Notes: generated by a model from the letters alone, not told the origin. Counted from the stretch's first letter, positions 38,864 to 51,680 are shown. The stretch: DNA of 64,000 bases from Corydoras sp. C115 (GCA_019802505.1 JAFMOC010000011.1:2954001-3018000), one strand, 5' to 3'. Numbers and translations are program-made.

Positions 38864-38998
38864 TAAGTGTGCCTAGCAATAGATTGCCACCCTGTCCTGG
38901 GTGCATCTGCCCAGCGTCTGAATCGTTTTCCCCCGGATGGGCATAAGGAACCCCCCCTGCGACCCTAGTAGAGGATTAATTGGAAGATTATGAATGAA
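38819..38998 (+). repeat. SINE family A, 3' half with (GT)n
   Basis: Starts at the GT-rich centre (expanded to about 40 bp), then cctgtcctgggtgcatctgc and gaagattatgaatgaatg. It joins the Tc1 end without a gap. Confidence 0.9.
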
Positions 38999-41070
38999 TG
39001 ATTATTCTCTTTCACATATGGGTTCAAGTTAGTAATTAGTAGCATATGGTATATTTTATCTTAACCTGTCTAAATCCTCTAATTGTCATAATTATTCTAA
39101 GGTTACTTAAGCCATATGTTGTTAAACTCTGGTATAAACTCTTTAAAAGTAAAAAAAAAAAAATAACAGTATCTTTTTATGATTTGTATAATGAGAAGTA
39201 CTGTGGACACGAGCTTAAAACACTGTATTCAATTTTACAGTCCTAGTAGACCATGACAGCACTGTTACGGATTTCCCAAACCATTTTCATATGTAGTAAA
39301 TAACAAATTAGCTGTCTCCTATGGTCTCTTTTTAGTTCCACAAAGCTACAAAGGCATTGCAGTAGTTTTGCATCCATTAGGCCTACAGCACAGCAGGAAT
39401 GATTGTCTTCTCTTTGCACAGCCCGTCATCAAATAAATTAAGCCACTTTGATTACGAGCAGATTTCCCAACTACTCAACTCATTACGCCGGCTCTACTAA
39501 GGCTGACAAATCCGACAGCGAGTGACACGGAAGCAGGGGATGATGGAGAGGAAAAGGGAGGGTACCCATACAATCTCTGCAAGAATTAGCTAAGCGTACA
39601 TCCATCCAGACGTTGCTACAGCTGGAGGTGCCTTACTTCACTGCTTTGTCACGCAGCTCACGAGAGAAGCACATAATACCGCCAAGTAGATGGCTGCAGG
39701 AAGATTTGGGGATTTTTCTCTTTTATGAGGCTAAAGCGCTGATGTCATTTTAAACTCAGGGAATGACATCAGTGTAACGAAATGTGAGAACACAGATGCT
39801 GTCTTAACCAAATGCTCGAAATCCATGGAGCAGTCAGGTGTGAGACAGTCCATGAAGAGAAGCAGCCTTTAAATGTCAACTCATTTTTTAACCGAAAAGA
39901 TGTGGAACTAAGCGTAGTCATTTCTCTCCTGTTCTTTTGTTTAATATCCCAGTCTGCTTGGACTCAGAGCGTGATACCTCTGGGTAAGTATGAAAGCTGG
40001 TAACAAACCCAGGTGCAATCTCACATCCACCTGAAAGTGGCCTCGGGTTTAGTTTAAGTGAATTCAGGTCGCGGCATGTGTGAAAATAGTCTGGCATTCA
40101 GTAATGTCACTGGCTGAATTTGTTACATCGCCTGCTGTTTCAAGTTTCCGGCAGCGGAGACTGGCCTAAAGTGGGCTGAAGATTAAAGTCTGTTCTTTAT
40201 TTAAGTGTTTAAAGAATTAAGCATTTCTTTTCACACACAAGATAATTATATTTGCATTGAATCTGACAAAAAATGTGTTAAATTATCGATCAGCGTCAAG
40301 GATAATGAAAACAATGAAGCAGTAATTAATTTACATTACAGAAAAAAAGTGGGAATGTCTGCGGTAATGTCAACAAGTCAATCAATACTGCATATGTTCT
40401 AGACTTGTGTTTTCTGGCCAGGGCATGCCAAATAATTAGCATGTAAACAAACAGGTACTTTTGACAAATTGGTACAGCTGGTAGCAGAGTCCCCAGAAAG
40501 CGAGCACAGCAAGAAGGTCCCGAGATTTAATATCATGTTGAGAAGCCAATGTGTTTTCTGTGTGGAGTTTGCATTTGGTTTTCATTATTTTGAAAACAAC
40601 AAATTATGACCTCTTTAAACCAGAGAGTGTACATTTTATGGACAAATGTAATGGCACACGTAGACACTACCCCTATTTATAAATTACCCCATTTTAAGAT
40701 ATCCCATTATAAGGTGGTCAATAACAACGTCTAAAAATCTAGAAAGATTTTTTATAGAAAGATTTTCTAAAAATCTAGAAAGATTTTTTACAAGATTTTG
40801 GAGTGTCTTCCTTCTTTGACTCAAATGTGATTGATTGGATTGAGGTCCAAGGATTCATGGAGTCTTCATTGTCATTTGAATTACAACAAAATGAAATTGT
40901 GGCTCAAGGACCCAGTTTCACCCTAAAACAATTTCTATATTATTAAAAGTATAAAATATAGTATAAAAAAAAAGTTTATTTATTTATTTATTTAAATATT
41001 ACATATAAAGACTAAATATATAAAAATACAAAATGTAAAAAATTAAATTAAATACAACAGGTTTTAACAT
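38999..41070. other. Unique non-coding sequence
   Basis: No exon recognised. A perfect 11-bp inverted repeat lies at 39739-39772. A roughly 37-bp direct duplication (ctaaaaatctagaaagattt) lies at 40730-40798, and an A/T-rich stretch with (TTTA)n at 40970-41010. Confidence 0.4.
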
Positions 41071-41077
41071 ATTAAAT

Positions 41078-41326
41078 GCGGCAAGGTGGCTTAGTGGTTA
41101 GCACGTTCGCCAGTGCTGGGAATCCAGATTAGCATTGCCAGTTTCCTCCCATAGTCCAAAAATATTGATTCAAGGTAAATTAAATGCTCTAAATTGCCTT
41201 ATATAGAGTGTGTTTGTGTGTGTGTGTCTGTGTGAGTGAATGTGCCCAGTGATAGATTGGCACCCTGTTGTGAGTGTATCTGCACATCCGAAACATTCTC
41301 CCCGGGATGGGCATGGCTCCCCATGA
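41078..41326 (+). repeat. tRNA-derived SINE, family A, forward copy with internal deletion
   Basis: Head ggcttagtggttagcacgtt; lost sequence between the B box and tttcctcccatagtccaaaa. Confidence 0.9.
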
Positions 41327-42273
41327 TTTGAAATGCAAGGCAAATACAACACTGTCCATATATAGGGCATTATCTGACCGCACCCAACTACAGACACCTT
41401 ACACTGAAAGACTGGGACTAATTATATGGCTTTATACTGTATAAGAGTGGTTTTTGATAAGCCTGGTATTAGTTGTTGGTAGAGATTTTAACACTTTTAA
41501 TATATTTTTTTTTTTTTTTTTGTGCAAAGTATAAATAAGGCATCTATAAAAAAAATAAACAAATAAATAAAAACTGCTGGAACAAAAAACCTCAAAAAAT
41601 GCTTTTTAAAAAGACCTTTTTTTCTCAAACAATGAATGTGAATATTTTTCCTCATACAAAATTAATTAATTAATTAATACTTTCACTTTTACATATAAAT
41701 TTTAAACAAACAATATTTGTTAGGCGGCTTAAGTATTTATAGAAAATTTTCAAGTAGATTGGGTAATGGTAAGTGGGTCAAATTAAATGTCAAATATTTG
41801 TACAAGACAGAGTCACAGACAGAGAGAATCACAGACAAAAGAGTGGGAAAAAGAAAAAGAAAAAAAGGTAAAAAAATGGGGCACATCAGAGTTAGTCTGA
41901 AAATTTAGTTCGATTTCATAAAAAACTAAACCTTAGATTAAATTATTTAAACTGAAAATTCTACCAAAATACTAAAAGGTCAGTTGAGTACATTTTTACC
42001 TTTGAGCACAATGATGCAAAATGTACAACATATTGTATAGATACATATTACAGAGTCCACATTTCTCTAGTACTGTCATTTAACTTAAATGCATTTTCAT
42101 TCATGACACAAACTGGAAAGATTTTATTAGCCTACGCCAAGACATCTACAACATTCTGTTTAAGAATGGTTGTGTTTTATTATCGCATCATTTTAAGCTG
42201 ATCCTTATCCACTTTAGAGCAAATTATCTGACAGTCTAACTCAGATATCAGACTAATGAATGTCTGCTTCATT

Positions 42274-42276
<3 letters not shown>

Positions 42277-42337
<61 letters not shown>
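42277..42337 (+). repeat. (GT)n microsatellite
   Basis: About 30 GT units, not inside a SINE. Confidence 0.97.
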
Positions 42338-42415
42338 CTTTGGCATTTTGCCTTTAACTTCTATCATTTCTACCTTCTCCCTAATCTGTGAGCTCACATG
42401 CTGATAACATTAAAG

Positions 42416-43078
42416 TGGTGGCTCTGTGGTACATATACCAGCGGTGGTATGCAAAGTAGCATGAGGTGGTATGCCAGAAAATGATATGGATATAGATCAC
42501 ATTATTTTCCATATGTATTTTATAAACTGCATTTGTTATTTGGCCACTAAATTGCAGTATTTAATTGTTAGAGAAAACCAGAAACATGTTACTAGGCACT
42601 CGTCGTTACATTGTGGAAGTCAAACCTTGTTTTTTTTTTTTTTTTTTTTTTAATTATAGTGTGTTTGTAACTCATTCATTCATTCATTATCTCCCACTTT
42701 ATCCTCTATTAGGGTCGCGGTGGGGTTCCCCATGCCCATCCAGGGGAGAACATCTCGGGCGCTGGGCAGATAGACCCAGGACAGGGCGCCAATCCATCGC
42801 TGGGCAGTGTTTGTAACTATTTTATAAAAGCAATAAGGCACTTGAGGTTGTGTATAATTGTGAATAAATCATGGAAAATAGATGTACCTGCACTAAAATG
42901 TGCCTAACAGGGCTTTCCCATGATTTATTAACAATATTGTATACCCTTATTGCCTTAATATACAGTACACTCACACCTAATTGAAAATTGACATATGTCG
43001 TTTCGTGATTAAAAACATAGCTGGTACTCAAAAGTTTGGGTTTGATAATGAATGGTCTGAAAATTTTATGAAACACTG
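42416..43078. mobile_element. hAT-like non-autonomous element, second copy, carrying a SINE
   Basis: Homologous to 8455-9022 (tggtatgcaaagtagcatga ... ggtctgaaaattttatga-aacactg). The flanks cattaaag (42408-42415) and cactaaag (43079-43086) form a probable 8-bp target duplication with one mismatch. It contains a T21 run and the SINE at 42673-42806. Confidence 0.78.
42673..42806 (-). repeat. SINE family A, 5'-truncated reverse copy with exact target duplication
   Basis: 134 bp from (attc)n tail to gctgggca. Flanked by the exact 12-bp duplication gtgtttgtaact at 42661-42672 and 42807-42818, the signature of target-primed reverse transcription. Confidence 0.95.
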
Positions 43079-43895
43079 CACTAAAGAATTTAACAAACAC
43101 AACATCTGGATCTATATAGAATATACTGACCACCACTTGACAAGTCATCTTTGTGGATTTATGACAAAAGCCTTCTGTTCCACCTCTTAAGGACCTTAAT
43201 ATGTCCTTCAGAAATACACCTGCCACGATACAGGTGGGGGTGGAGAGGGGAACGATCCACAGCGGATACTCTGCACTGGATGGAGGAGTTCATTATGTCC
43301 TACAAGCCTGAAGCCCTTCTGTTCAGCGCAGGGAAGGTTTTAGTGTAGCATAGTTGCTTCTGGGCTAATAGAGGGGCTGTGAGTTTTTGCCAAGCACTGG
43401 GTATTAATGAAGAACAACCCACCAACTTCTCCTTCATTAGAATGCTGTTTTCCTACTGCCTCCTTTTTCTCTCTAACAACAGTACTGATTGCTGCGTTTA
43501 ACACTCCAGTGCCCCTACTGTTTATTCTTTCTTTATTCTTATTCTATTAAATGTTGCTTTCACTAATCACCCTCGAGGAGAGGCTTGAATAGGGGAAGTG
43601 GGCGCAATATCTGCTCACCCATTGCAGGATAAACTGCCAAGCTTTAAGCGGACGTGTACTCACACCAGTCATGACAGCAGGCCTACAACAGAGCTACCAA
43701 CCATGACGGACAGCAGTGATGTGATGGAACTACCAAGCAATACAGGTGGTATACGTAAAGCTAGCTCACTGGACAAGTATTGGCATTCTGTTTGTACTTA
43801 TCGTATTTCTGGATGTTGCATCGAAAAGATAGAAGTAAACGAATTAAATAAGTAAGCTGTTATCGTATCTCATTTCATCTCATTATGTGTACTGC
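43079..43895. other. Unique sequence with one short open frame
   Basis: The frame at 43598-43855 contains MTDSSDVMELPSNTG followed by gtggta, but there is no supporting exon structure or similarity. Otherwise non-coding. Confidence 0.3.
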
Positions 43896-43899
43896 TGAA

Positions 43900-44208
43900 C
43901 TGGGGGGGTTGCCCATGCCCATAGAGTGGAGAATGTCAGGCATTGGGCAGATGCACCCAGGACATGGTGTCAATCAACCAAAGCATTTTATTGTATTAAC
44001 TTAAAAAACTATTTGTGTGTTTAACCATATACTTTTCAGCACAAGGATAAAGTGCCTAAAATTTGTAAAAATTTACTGAATATTCATTCATTTTCATAAC
44101 ATGGATTTCATAACATATCAGAACATGGAAACTCCAGCCAGATTGGGATTCGCACCTGGATCCTTAGCGTTGAGAGGTTAACATGCTAAACACTAGGCCA
44201 CTGTGCCT
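43900..44208 (-). repeat. SINE family A, old degraded reverse copy
   Basis: Two recognisable parts: 43900-43978 (tgcccatgcccatagagtgg ... cattgggcagatgcaccc) and 44122-44208 (aacatggaaactccagccag ... catgctaaacactaggccac). Other sequence lies between them. Confidence 0.8.
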
Positions 44209-44882
44209 GAATATTCATCCTACTTTAATTAAAATTTTCCCCTGGCATAACACGTGAAATATGTAAATATGACTTATTTTAATAAAGTCTAATACTTTAA
44301 AGCTACGGATGGGCAGATGGATCACCTCCCATCCTGACAATGACCCTAAAAATAGAGAGGAAGGCGAATCTCCTGGAGTCGGCACCAAGCTGATAGACTA
44401 GATAGAGTTCATTACAGACTTCGATGCTACTTTTCTGCAAGAAGGAACGTGCAAGTGTTCCTTAATTAAGATGAGCAGAACTGGCAGATTGTAACAGACC
44501 ATTTGCTGTAATTAAAGCAAAAAGTCTTTTAAGTTTTGAATAACAGGACATTTTCACCAGTGTTTTAGTTTTTATTCAACTTATTTAACTACATGCCCTC
44601 ATTCTCCAAATTTCCAAAGTTAAAATATGCAAATTTTCGAAAACATGTTTTAATGGGCTTTGATCTCAGGAAGACAATTTCAAAGCGAAAAAAGATTTCC
44701 TATAGGCTCTGTATTTGGTAAGTAATTGCTACTGCAGCTGCAATTTTAATAACAGTTGTTTTGTGTGTTTCTATTTTTAGACAGTCAACGTTAAGCCCCA
44801 AAGTGACATAAACACAACAGAATAAACTGTTAAGTTCGACAACCACAAGGTGCAGTGACATGTTACAAAGTTCAATACAAAA

Positions 44883-45240
44883 TCCATCCCTCCATCCATT
44901 ATCTTCTTCTTTTTCCTCTACTAGGGTCGCGGGGGGGTTCCCTATGCCCATCCAGGGGAGAACATTTCCAGCGCTGGGCAGATACACCCAGGAGAGAGTG
45001 CAAATCCATCGCTGGGCACACACTCACTCACACAGACACATGCACAAACACACTATATGGGGCAATTTGGAGAATTCAACTGACCTTGATCCATGTTTAT
45101 AGATTATGTGAGAAAACCGGAGAACCCGGAGGAAATTCACGCGGACACGGGGAGAACATGGAAACTCCACTCAGATTGGGATTCGAACCGGGAAACCCTA
45201 GCGCTAAGAGGCGAACGTGCTAACCACTAAGCCACCGTAT
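44883..45240 (-). repeat. tRNA-derived SINE, family A, full-length reverse copy
   Basis: Clean copy from ccatccattatcttcttctt to gctaaccactaagccaccgt. ORFs at 44855-45223 are SINE translations. Confidence 0.95.
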
Positions 45241-46330
45241 CATACAAAGATCATCAACCAAAACTTGAATTTGACCTGCTCATATGTATTAAAGATGTTG
45301 ATATAAAAACTGTATCTGTTCTATGTTGTTTACACATAAAATATCATTGTAAATCATAGTAAAATTGGATGTACAGACAATAGTATATGATATGCATTAT
45401 ACACTGTCAATAGTGTGTACATGTGTGTCCTCAGTGGGTTTCACATTAATCCATCATCACCAGTTTGAATATATTTTAATGTCCCATTCCAATTTATCTT
45501 GTTAATATCTTGTTTATCTATGTTAATTTGTCTTCTTGGTTGCATTCCAACTCATAGTTTCCTAATTTTGTGTTTTCTACCTTCATATGTTCACATACCT
45601 TTTTGTAATTCCTGCACGTTTGTCAGTGTGGTTCATATTGGTTTCTTATCCAATAACAGTTTAGGAAATATTTTATTTGTTTGGGGTTTCTTTCACATTC
45701 TAAGGCCTTCATTTGTGTGATTTTTATCTACCCTCAGTCAGTCTGTCTCACCAGTCTCCTTAATTTCCCTTTTGTTTTGTAATGCAGCACTTTCATGCCC
45801 TTAAAACACTGCTTATCTCATGTTTTAAGACCTACTTCTATTCTGCTTTGCTACAGCTACTCTTATTCCACATTTATCTGTTGCCCGTGTTTGCTCATCC
45901 ACCCATTCTTCAGGAAAGTGTACAACATTCATTCTAATTTGCAAGTGGACACTTCTTAATGCAGTAGTTATCTGTTATGTGGTAAACATGGATTTCCACA
46001 GTACATACATGGATTTTACACAGTACATGTTGAAGTATTTTAACTTAAATATTTATTTATGTAAATTTTACATGTAATGTAAAATTTAATTAGGTTGGTC
46101 CATAAAAACATAATTTTTGGGAACTGAGTTATGGTTGTCGTATTTTATATAAAAAAATAAATATAAAATATGTATAATTGCACTATGAACTGTTGTAACT
46201 TCCTAATTTTAAAATGCTCCAGGAAATAAGAACTGGCAACTAGTCAAGAATATGAAAAGAGCAGTTTCCCAGAAGTCAAGGTCAGGCAGGGTAGTAGGAA
46301 TGAAACAGCGAAGCACCTTAACAGGATTGA
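45241..46330. other. AT-rich sequence without recognised genes
   Basis: Possible old repeat material but nothing assignable. Confidence 0.35.
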
Positions 46331-46340
46331 AGCAAGTTGT

Positions 46341-46640
46341 ATAAGAATATATCATGGACTGAGCTCTGGCAGGCAGTGCCACACTGAATCATGTTATTGG
46401 TCAAGACTGTCTTTGATGTTCTCCTCAGTTCATTCAGCCTGCACTGCTAGAGTTTGGTTGACACACCAGAATGTTCTCTTTGTCAGAAAATGGTGAGCCT
46501 TGGGCACATCTTGAACTGCTGTTCAAAGGCTTGGGGGGAAGACCGACATTGCTGCCATCACTGCTTGGTGTTCATCACCAACATAGAAACTGTTTATAGT
46601 GCAATCTCCAAGTGCTGAGGGGCAGAAACTTTAAAGTAAT
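46341..46640 (+). pseudogene. R2-like reverse-transcriptase remnant (CCHC knuckle region)
   Basis: A plus-strand frame reads DTPECSLCQKMVSLGHILNC and then CSKAWGEDRHCCHH. Its C-x2-C...H-x4-C spacing with HIL, followed by a GRYRWRH-like motif, is the zinc-knuckle region of R2/NeSL-type LINE proteins as I know them from fish and cnidarian genomes. Upstream, in a frame with stops, is ELWQAVPH...LLVKTVFDVL, matching the usual LWQ-EPLRISFLIR-VYD pattern loosely. Broken by stop codons; no full ORF. Confidence 0.5.
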
Positions 46641-47269
46641 CCAAAAGATATCTCAGAGCTGGAGAGAAGCCAATAATAATACACAAAGCAATATCAGAGC
46701 ATCTCAATACTGCACAGGACAGGCATCTGACAGGACATAGGCAAAATTAAGTTCCCTTACTCTGACACCAAGAACAACAATAATCCCAAAATCAGTTGTA
46801 GTGTCAGGAAACAAACACCAATTTTTTTCATGCTGCAACTTTCTATACCATGTAAACACTATATTAAGTTGGCCTCTAAGCCAGTCCTTTCCTGTGGTGC
46901 TTATTGGACTCAGTAGAGACAAGTGGGGAAAGATGAATGATGGCCAAGTTGCCATCCTTAATGAAGAACACGGCCCACCCACTGCATAAGATGGTAGTGA
47001 CATTGGACAGCACCTTGAGCCACAGGCTTCTTTACCCACAATGTTCTAAAGAGAGATATTGTAGCTCTTTCCTTCTGTTTTCTGTAGGACTCCCTCAGCA
47101 ACTGTAAGCACCTCCCTCAGCAACTCACTAACCACTCACAATTCTGACATCCTCTAATATGATTAACAATAACTGTGTAACTGTGTGCAACAATGTTATA
47201 ATTTATATCACATGTGAAATAATACTTAAAACATACTAAGTACAATATATTTTTTATTATATAGGGAGG

Positions 47270-47612
47270 AGAGGTAGAGACGACACATTGATCAGGGAGA
47301 TTTATTAGAGCACCTGATCCGGCTCCGTCTGATGACATGTGTAGACTGATAAGCTGTGACATCACAGGCCATGGGGGGAGATTTCGTGGACCAGGACAGG
47401 GGGAGGACGTTTGACCCTGGCGGCTCTACGTGCCGATCAGCAGCCCTAACTCCCCTTGCTGCGGGAGGCACAGGTGCTGCACAGTCTGCCACCACAATAT
47501 TTTATTTTTATTTTTCAAACATTCTCATACATATTTATTTTTCACTATTTTTGATGCTGCTGTAGCAATGCAAATTTCCCCCTTTGGGAAAAAATCTTAT
47601 CTTATCTTAAGT
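47270..47612 (+). repeat. Possible LINE 3' end
   Basis: Higher-GC segment ending in gcaaatttccccctttggga and (atctt)n, the form of tail used by several fish non-LTR retrotransposons. No coding motif retained. Confidence 0.4.
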
Positions 47613-48660
47613 ACAAAAGAAAAAAAAATGTTTGGATGGTGGCTCAGGTGTCTAATGTTCACTTTAACTCAACTAATATTTGAAGTATTAAAGAAAACCT
47701 TATAATAATTGTCAAAACCATTTTAATGTATATAACGATATACTGCTCAAATCATTTTTTTTCTTTTTTCAAAGTTTCAGTTTTTTCTCAAATGACTGCA
47801 CAAGCCTCAACCCATTTTACACTTCATCCTCCAGCTTCTCATGCCGGCGATTGCATAATGGAAATCAATACAAGTGTGACTGGCAGAAGACTTCTGGTTT
47901 CTCCCCTTAATTTATCTGTATGGTTTCAATGAAGCAAATGTTTATGCCCCTGGTTCCAAATGCAGGACTTAACCCTCAACAGTAAGTTAAATCGTCCCAG
48001 GGTCAGACAACACATTACATCCTTTGCCCAATTTTAAAACAGCACACTGGACCAAATGTTTATAGTTTCATCTATATGTACATAATAATTAATTAAGATG
48101 AAAGAATACAGTTATAATGAGTGGAATAAGTATTTTAACAAATCAGGGTCTATCAAACTGTGCAACTGACACACCACCACACACATTATCATATATAGCA
48201 CAAAAGTGAGAACACCCATTCCAAACTAAGCCTTTTCTTTTACTCAATCTGACAGTGACAAGCTATTATATTCAGGGAACTGTTAATTTGCATTTACAGT
48301 AATGACCTCTTTCTCACTTGCAAGCTTTCAGTCTTTTGCGGGCTCTTTCTTGCACAGCTTATTGTCTGTCCTGACAGATCCTCTTGCAAAGGGGGCAAAA
48401 GGCATTCATAATTGGCATACATTCTCATTTTTCACAGTTTCCTTCTAGAGTGAAGTAACTTTGAAATTTTTGCTTCTAAATAGAGAGCCTTAAAAACTGA
48501 CAAGCAAAAAGCATTTTCAATGCTCAAGTACATTAGTCAGATGATTTTTAAGCTACTTGTCAAAACTAGACTATATGATGATGGATCTACCAAATATTAA
48601 AAAGGTAAAAGTATATGACTTTAATCGGACGTGTCTTCTCATCTTATTATTCTGCGCTTA
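47613..48660. other. AT-rich non-coding sequence
   Basis: Nothing recognised. Confidence 0.4.
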
Positions 48661-48673
48661 ATTGTTTACTAGC

Positions 48674-48905
48674 GGGGGGGGGGGGGGGGGGGGGGGGGGT
48701 TTCCCCATGCCCATCCAGGAGAGAAGGTTTTGGGCGCTGGGCAGATACACCCTGGGCAGGGAGCCAATCCTTTGCTGGGCACACACTCACACAGACACAC
48801 AATATATAGGGCAATTTAGAAACTGTGATTCAATTAAATGGATATGTAAACTGTGATTCAATTAAATGGATCCTTATTTTTTTGACTGTAGGAGGTAACC
48901 AGAGA
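48674..48905 (-). repeat. SINE family A, reverse copy led by a G36 run
   Basis: Pure G from 48674 to 48709, where the family normally has 4-8 G, then tttccccatgcccatccagg. A 24-bp unit (aaactgtgattcaattaaat...) is tandemly duplicated at about 48818-48870. Confidence 0.9.
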
Positions 48906-49195
48906 ACGAAAAACAACATGGAGACCTAATGGAATATATTGTAATGTAACAAAGAAGACCAGTAAAGCAGATGTGTATAATAGAGTGAAGAGGAATACTC
49001 TGTTTTAATCATTCACATATGCACGCCTCACTCTAACATGATACCACCATCGGTGTCACTGCAGTGCAGAGAATATATACCTGCTTTGTAGTCAAAAAGA
49101 CATTCTGACTTAAAAAAATACAGGCTAAAGTTAAACAGATAGACTGCAGTCTGAACTAATCTATGAACATACTAGGTTTCTACAACTGATAAAAT

Positions 49196-49665
49196 GGAAT
49201 AAGACCAGTGTGGTTAGAATCCATTGGCTCCCTGTAGCTGCTGTATTCTGTACATGGCAGTGACTCTCGCCTAGAGGACAATCTCTGGATCTGCCCCCTC
49301 TTACCTTCACTCTATATTTCCAAAATGCTCTCCAACTCGTTCACTTTGCTCTAGTGTTGAATGTCACCTGGTGCTTCAACCTCACCGTGGTCCTAATTTT
49401 CATTCAGTATCGTTCACCACTGCAAAACGATCTTTCTTACTCTGTCTGTAAGGTGGAGTCACTTAGCATCTTTAAGAAACAACCCAAAACACATCTCTTT
49501 CCCAAACAGTTGATATAAAAAAATAAATGAATGAAAGATAAAAAGGTAGAAAAGGTTTGATAATTCTACAGTTTTTTGCTTAGTACTGACTTTTTTCCCA
49601 TTTGTAAGTTGCTTTGGATAAAAGTGTTAATGGATAAATGTTAATGCAGTGTAAATGTACAGATT
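49196..49665 (+). repeat. LINE 3' end with ctttggataaaag tail
   Basis: Decayed C-terminal RT-type sequence (CSPTRSLCSS-like frame, then tctttaagaaacaacccaaa-acacatctctttcc) and a tail taagttgctttggataaaag...gtaaatg. It shows what the tail-only copies at 4669, 12203 and 18788 derive from. Confidence 0.65.
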
Positions 49666-51205
49666 ATTTTTGGCCTGATTTTGTTTCACAAAATGATTTA
49701 CCAACTAACACATTATGTGTGTTCTTGTAAATCTTGATTTCATTGTGCACAAAAATATAAGACAGACAACAAGGGTTAGCTATAATCACTATGAACACAT
49801 AAAGTGCATCTTCACGATGATTTCTCAAGTACTACTTGAGTGATGTGGAGGCACAACCAGTTCTCAAGTGTTCTGAAAGTGATTAAATTCATGACGGTTT
49901 ATGAATTTATACTGCAACTGTAAATAAGAAACTACAGCTGCCTTTTCGCAAAAGCTGAACAAAGACATGTAGCATTCACTGAGTAGGAAAGTGATAGCAG
50001 GGACATGCATTTTGGCAAGAATATGATAAGAAAGCCAAAAATGGATCATATAACAACATTACAACCAGATTCAATGTAGTAGACCAAAAAAGCCTCAGAA
50101 TTCCCACAACCAAAGAACACTTGTCTTATTTTGCTTTTTCCAACTTTAACAACTTATAATATGTGCTTAATTGTATCTGATGCGTAAATATGAAGTGCAA
50201 AAAAACTCACTTTTAAAAGGCCAAAAGATATGCTGTGCTTTTCTCCAGGTTTTAGAGAATACTCATCCAAACAGTGAAAAGACTGCAAAAAAAGTGCTCA
50301 CTGGCTGAGGTGGCACCTGATTGCTTTTGAGAGGTGCTTGAAATGAGCCCATGATATTTGTGGTCCTGCCTTATCCATTTTACAGTGAAAGACCTTATCA
50401 ACTTTAGCAGCCTGGCTCTCCTATTCAGTCATCTGCTCATACTAACCGGGTTCAAATCCCACAAGACCTAGACGCAATATAACAGCTTTCCTTTTTTCCC
50501 AACCTATAAACGTTGTCCGCCCCATTGCTTCAGCTAGAGAGAGATGGATCCAATTCAGTGTCCCAGGGCCATACGATGTTGCTTTTCAGCCCAAGGCAAA
50601 TGACTAAAAGTGATGTTTGTCTGTAATTTTGCTTTTTGGTATCGGTTATACCGTTACATTCCCCAGGAGGTGACAACTGAGAGAAAGCAACAACTCTGAC
50701 TATCTTCAACAAACATTTTGGGGTTGCATGCGAGGAAGCCCTGCATTTTAAGTGAGGCTGCATGGTGAGATGGAGTTGGTTATTATTCTGCTGCTTCACA
50801 TTCTTCATTTCTTTCTTGGCATGTGAGACAGTGGCAATTCAATCATTTGGGAAACAGCTCCAAAAAAGGTGCAAGCACTAAATTGTCTGTCACAGGAAGA
50901 GGAAAAAAATTGTGTGGAGTGGGGGAAGTTCGGAGGGAGTGATAACACCTGTTTGTGAATGACATTTAAAAGTGCTGTATGTCTAGTTAAAAAGTGATGG
51001 ACACTTCATCTATAATTTACCCCATCACTGATAAAAGCGCCCATGGAAAGAAAAACAAAAATAATATTACCTAGGTTACAGATAAAAATGATGTTTACTC
51101 CTCCAGGAGCATGAAAGATTTATAACAGCTTTTGAGATATATTTTTTTTTTTAAAATAATTAAGATTTTTTTTATTTATACAGCACATCTTACAAAAATT
51201 TTTAC
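49666..51205. other. Unique non-coding sequence
   Basis: No exon recognised. A lone B-box-like ggttcaaatcc at 50449-50459 lacks a tRNA fold. Confidence 0.4.
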
Positions 51206-51207
51206 AA

Positions 51208-51680
51208 TACCAGTCAAAAGTTGGGACACACCTCCTTTTCGCTCCACTTATTGTCCATGTAATCAGTTCCACTTAATGTAAAGAAGGACTTTGTAGTTCT
51301 ACGATTACAGACTGTAGTCTATCTGTTTGCATTCTACAGTACATACTGTGTTAGTCTCCTTTACTCTGTTCTAATGGTCAGAACCCCAATAGTAGCACCA
51401 CATAGCGGGTATTATTTGGTTGGTGCATTATTCCTATCCCGGCAGTGTCACTGAGGTGTTTAAATGAAACTACACTAAACCCCCCCCCTCACCACATCAG
51501 TGTCACTGCAGAACTGACAATAAACAATCCACCACCCAAATTATACCTGTTCTGTGATGGACAGAGAGAACCAACAGGGGACAGATGTGTGCTACTATAG
51601 TATGTAATTGCAAAACTACAAAGTTATATGGAAGGTGGAGAAAATAGATGATGGTACAAGAAGAAGGTTTTGAGTGGTAC
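51208..51680. mobile_element. Palindromic MITE, family B, near full length
   Basis: Left taccagtcaaaagttgggac, right end ...aagaaggttttgagtggtac. The central stretch has ggcagtgtcactgaggtg against cagtgtcactgcagaact. Third copy of the family. Confidence 0.8.

Noticed and set aside
43598..43855. Possible first exon MTDSSDVMELPSNTG with a donor
   Set aside because: The following gtggta is a weak donor, and no partner exon or similarity was found.
44855..45223. Repeated peptides of the type PCPSRGEHFGRWADTPRTG in many frames
   Set aside because: They come from SINE family A in either strand and frame; the family is tRNA-derived and non-coding.
50449..50459. tRNA gene suggested by a ggttcaaatcc B box
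   Set aside because: No A box or cloverleaf fold around it.
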